A DNA stretch of 60,409 nucleotides, from positions 1 to 60,409 of the forward strand of contig CAJUSN010000001.1 of assembly GCA_910589095.1 (NCBI GenBank), read 5' to 3'. Below the pieces are notes generated by a model. That model was given only the letters and a program-made list of their open reading frames with translations. It was not told where the DNA came from and did not search any database. A program made the translations under genes and the position numbers. The DNA is from an uncultured Muribaculaceae bacterium. GTDB lineage: Bacteria; Bacteroidota; Bacteroidia; Bacteroidales; Muribaculaceae. Below are positions 60,279-60,409 of the stretch, piece by piece (positions within the stretch are counted from its first letter, which is position 1; every line of letters starts with the position of its first letter).

Positions 60279-60309
60279 TTGGACAATTCAAAACTTCTAT
60301 ATAACTTTG
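60279..60309 (+). promoter_or_regulatory. promoter of tRNA-Ser
   Basis: TTG at 60279-60281 and TAACTTTG at 60302-60309 are spaced by 20 bases, ahead of the tRNA at 60360. Confidence 0.65.
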
Positions 60310-60359
60310 CACTTGCAAACGCGACAAATTCGCCTTTGCATACTCAACTTCAAATCCAC

Positions 60360-60409
60360 GGAGAGGTGGGTGAGTGGCTGAAACCACCAGTTTGCTAAAC
60401 TGACGTAGG
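60360..60409 (+). tRNA. tRNA-Ser (anticodon GCT), 3' part beyond the window
   Basis: The first 50 bases of a tRNA are visible. The acceptor 5' strand is GGAGAGG, and the D arm (GGTGAGTGG type) is class-II-like. The anticodon loop TTGCTAA gives GCT, with stem CAGT/ACTG. The sequence then enters the long variable arm. The window ends before the T arm. Confidence 0.88.

Noticed and set aside
60042..60398. 118-codon frame at the right edge
   Set aside because: It overlaps the end of the transporter gene, the tRNA-Ser promoter and the tRNA itself.

Overview
The window is ordinary chromosome from a member of the Bacteroidota, most likely order Bacteroidales and possibly close to Muribaculaceae. 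The evidence is repeated promoters of the Bacteroidetes type (TAnnTTTG near -7, often with TTG 19-20 bases upstream), few clear Shine-Dalgarno sites, lineage-typical genes (DUF4835 protein, Rho with a large N-terminal insertion, CBM20-MalQ, B12-dependent ribonucleotide reductase) and moderate GC. The family-level placement is an inference. I see no insertion sequence, phage, CRISPR array or attachment site.

Layout. 0.15-9.5 kb: an MFS permease, an AI-2E-type permease, MltG, a small lipoprotein, an OmpA-family protein, a secreted protein ending in a complete thiol peroxidase, and a secreted endonuclease/phosphatase-family enzyme. 9.5-19.8 kb: the most unusual region. One gene block encodes an FHA protein, a 27-residue membrane peptide, a membrane-anchored PP2C phosphatase, a 1400-residue fusion of a SEDS glycosyltransferase with a class B penicillin-binding protein, a second FHA protein, a Ser/Thr kinase and a membrane acyltransferase. 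Content and order resemble the actinobacterial fhaA-fhaB-pstP-rodA-pbpA-pknA-pknB locus, but rodA and pbpA are one gene here. 19.8-27 kb: nitroreductase, nrdJ, malQ and an ion channel with an atypical filter. 27-33.6 kb (minus): dnaN, a DnaQ-type exonuclease, coaBC, DUF4835, recN and rlmB as a tight block. 33.7-44.2 kb (minus): PBP1A, ahpC, a sugar nucleotidyltransferase with galM, rnr-folB and gyrB. 44.4-47.2 kb: three co-directional secreted proteins of unknown function that seem built from one repeated module. 47.4-50.7 kb: tRNA-Pro(GGG), a NUDIX hydrolase and priA. 50.8-54.9 kb (minus): LptF/G permease, tgt, manA and nitroreductase. 55-60.4 kb: small lipoprotein, rho with a long leader, an AspT/YidE-type transporter and the start of tRNA-Ser(GCT).

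How the genes fit together. Most of the window is housekeeping: replication and repair (dnaN, exonuclease, recN, priA, gyrB), RNA processing (rnr, rlmB, tgt, rho), envelope assembly (mltG, PBP1A, LptF/G, OmpA) and sugar metabolism (malQ, galM, manA). The kinase/phosphatase/FHA/SEDS-PBP block looks like a dedicated phospho-signalling system that controls a peptidoglycan synthase, and it is the best candidate for an undescribed system. Other points of interest are a repeat with a compensatory stem change (26.1 and 53.1 kb), the thiol peroxidase fusion, the secreted-module operon, and unexplained leader or RNA signals near 55.0 and 57.8-58.3 kb.
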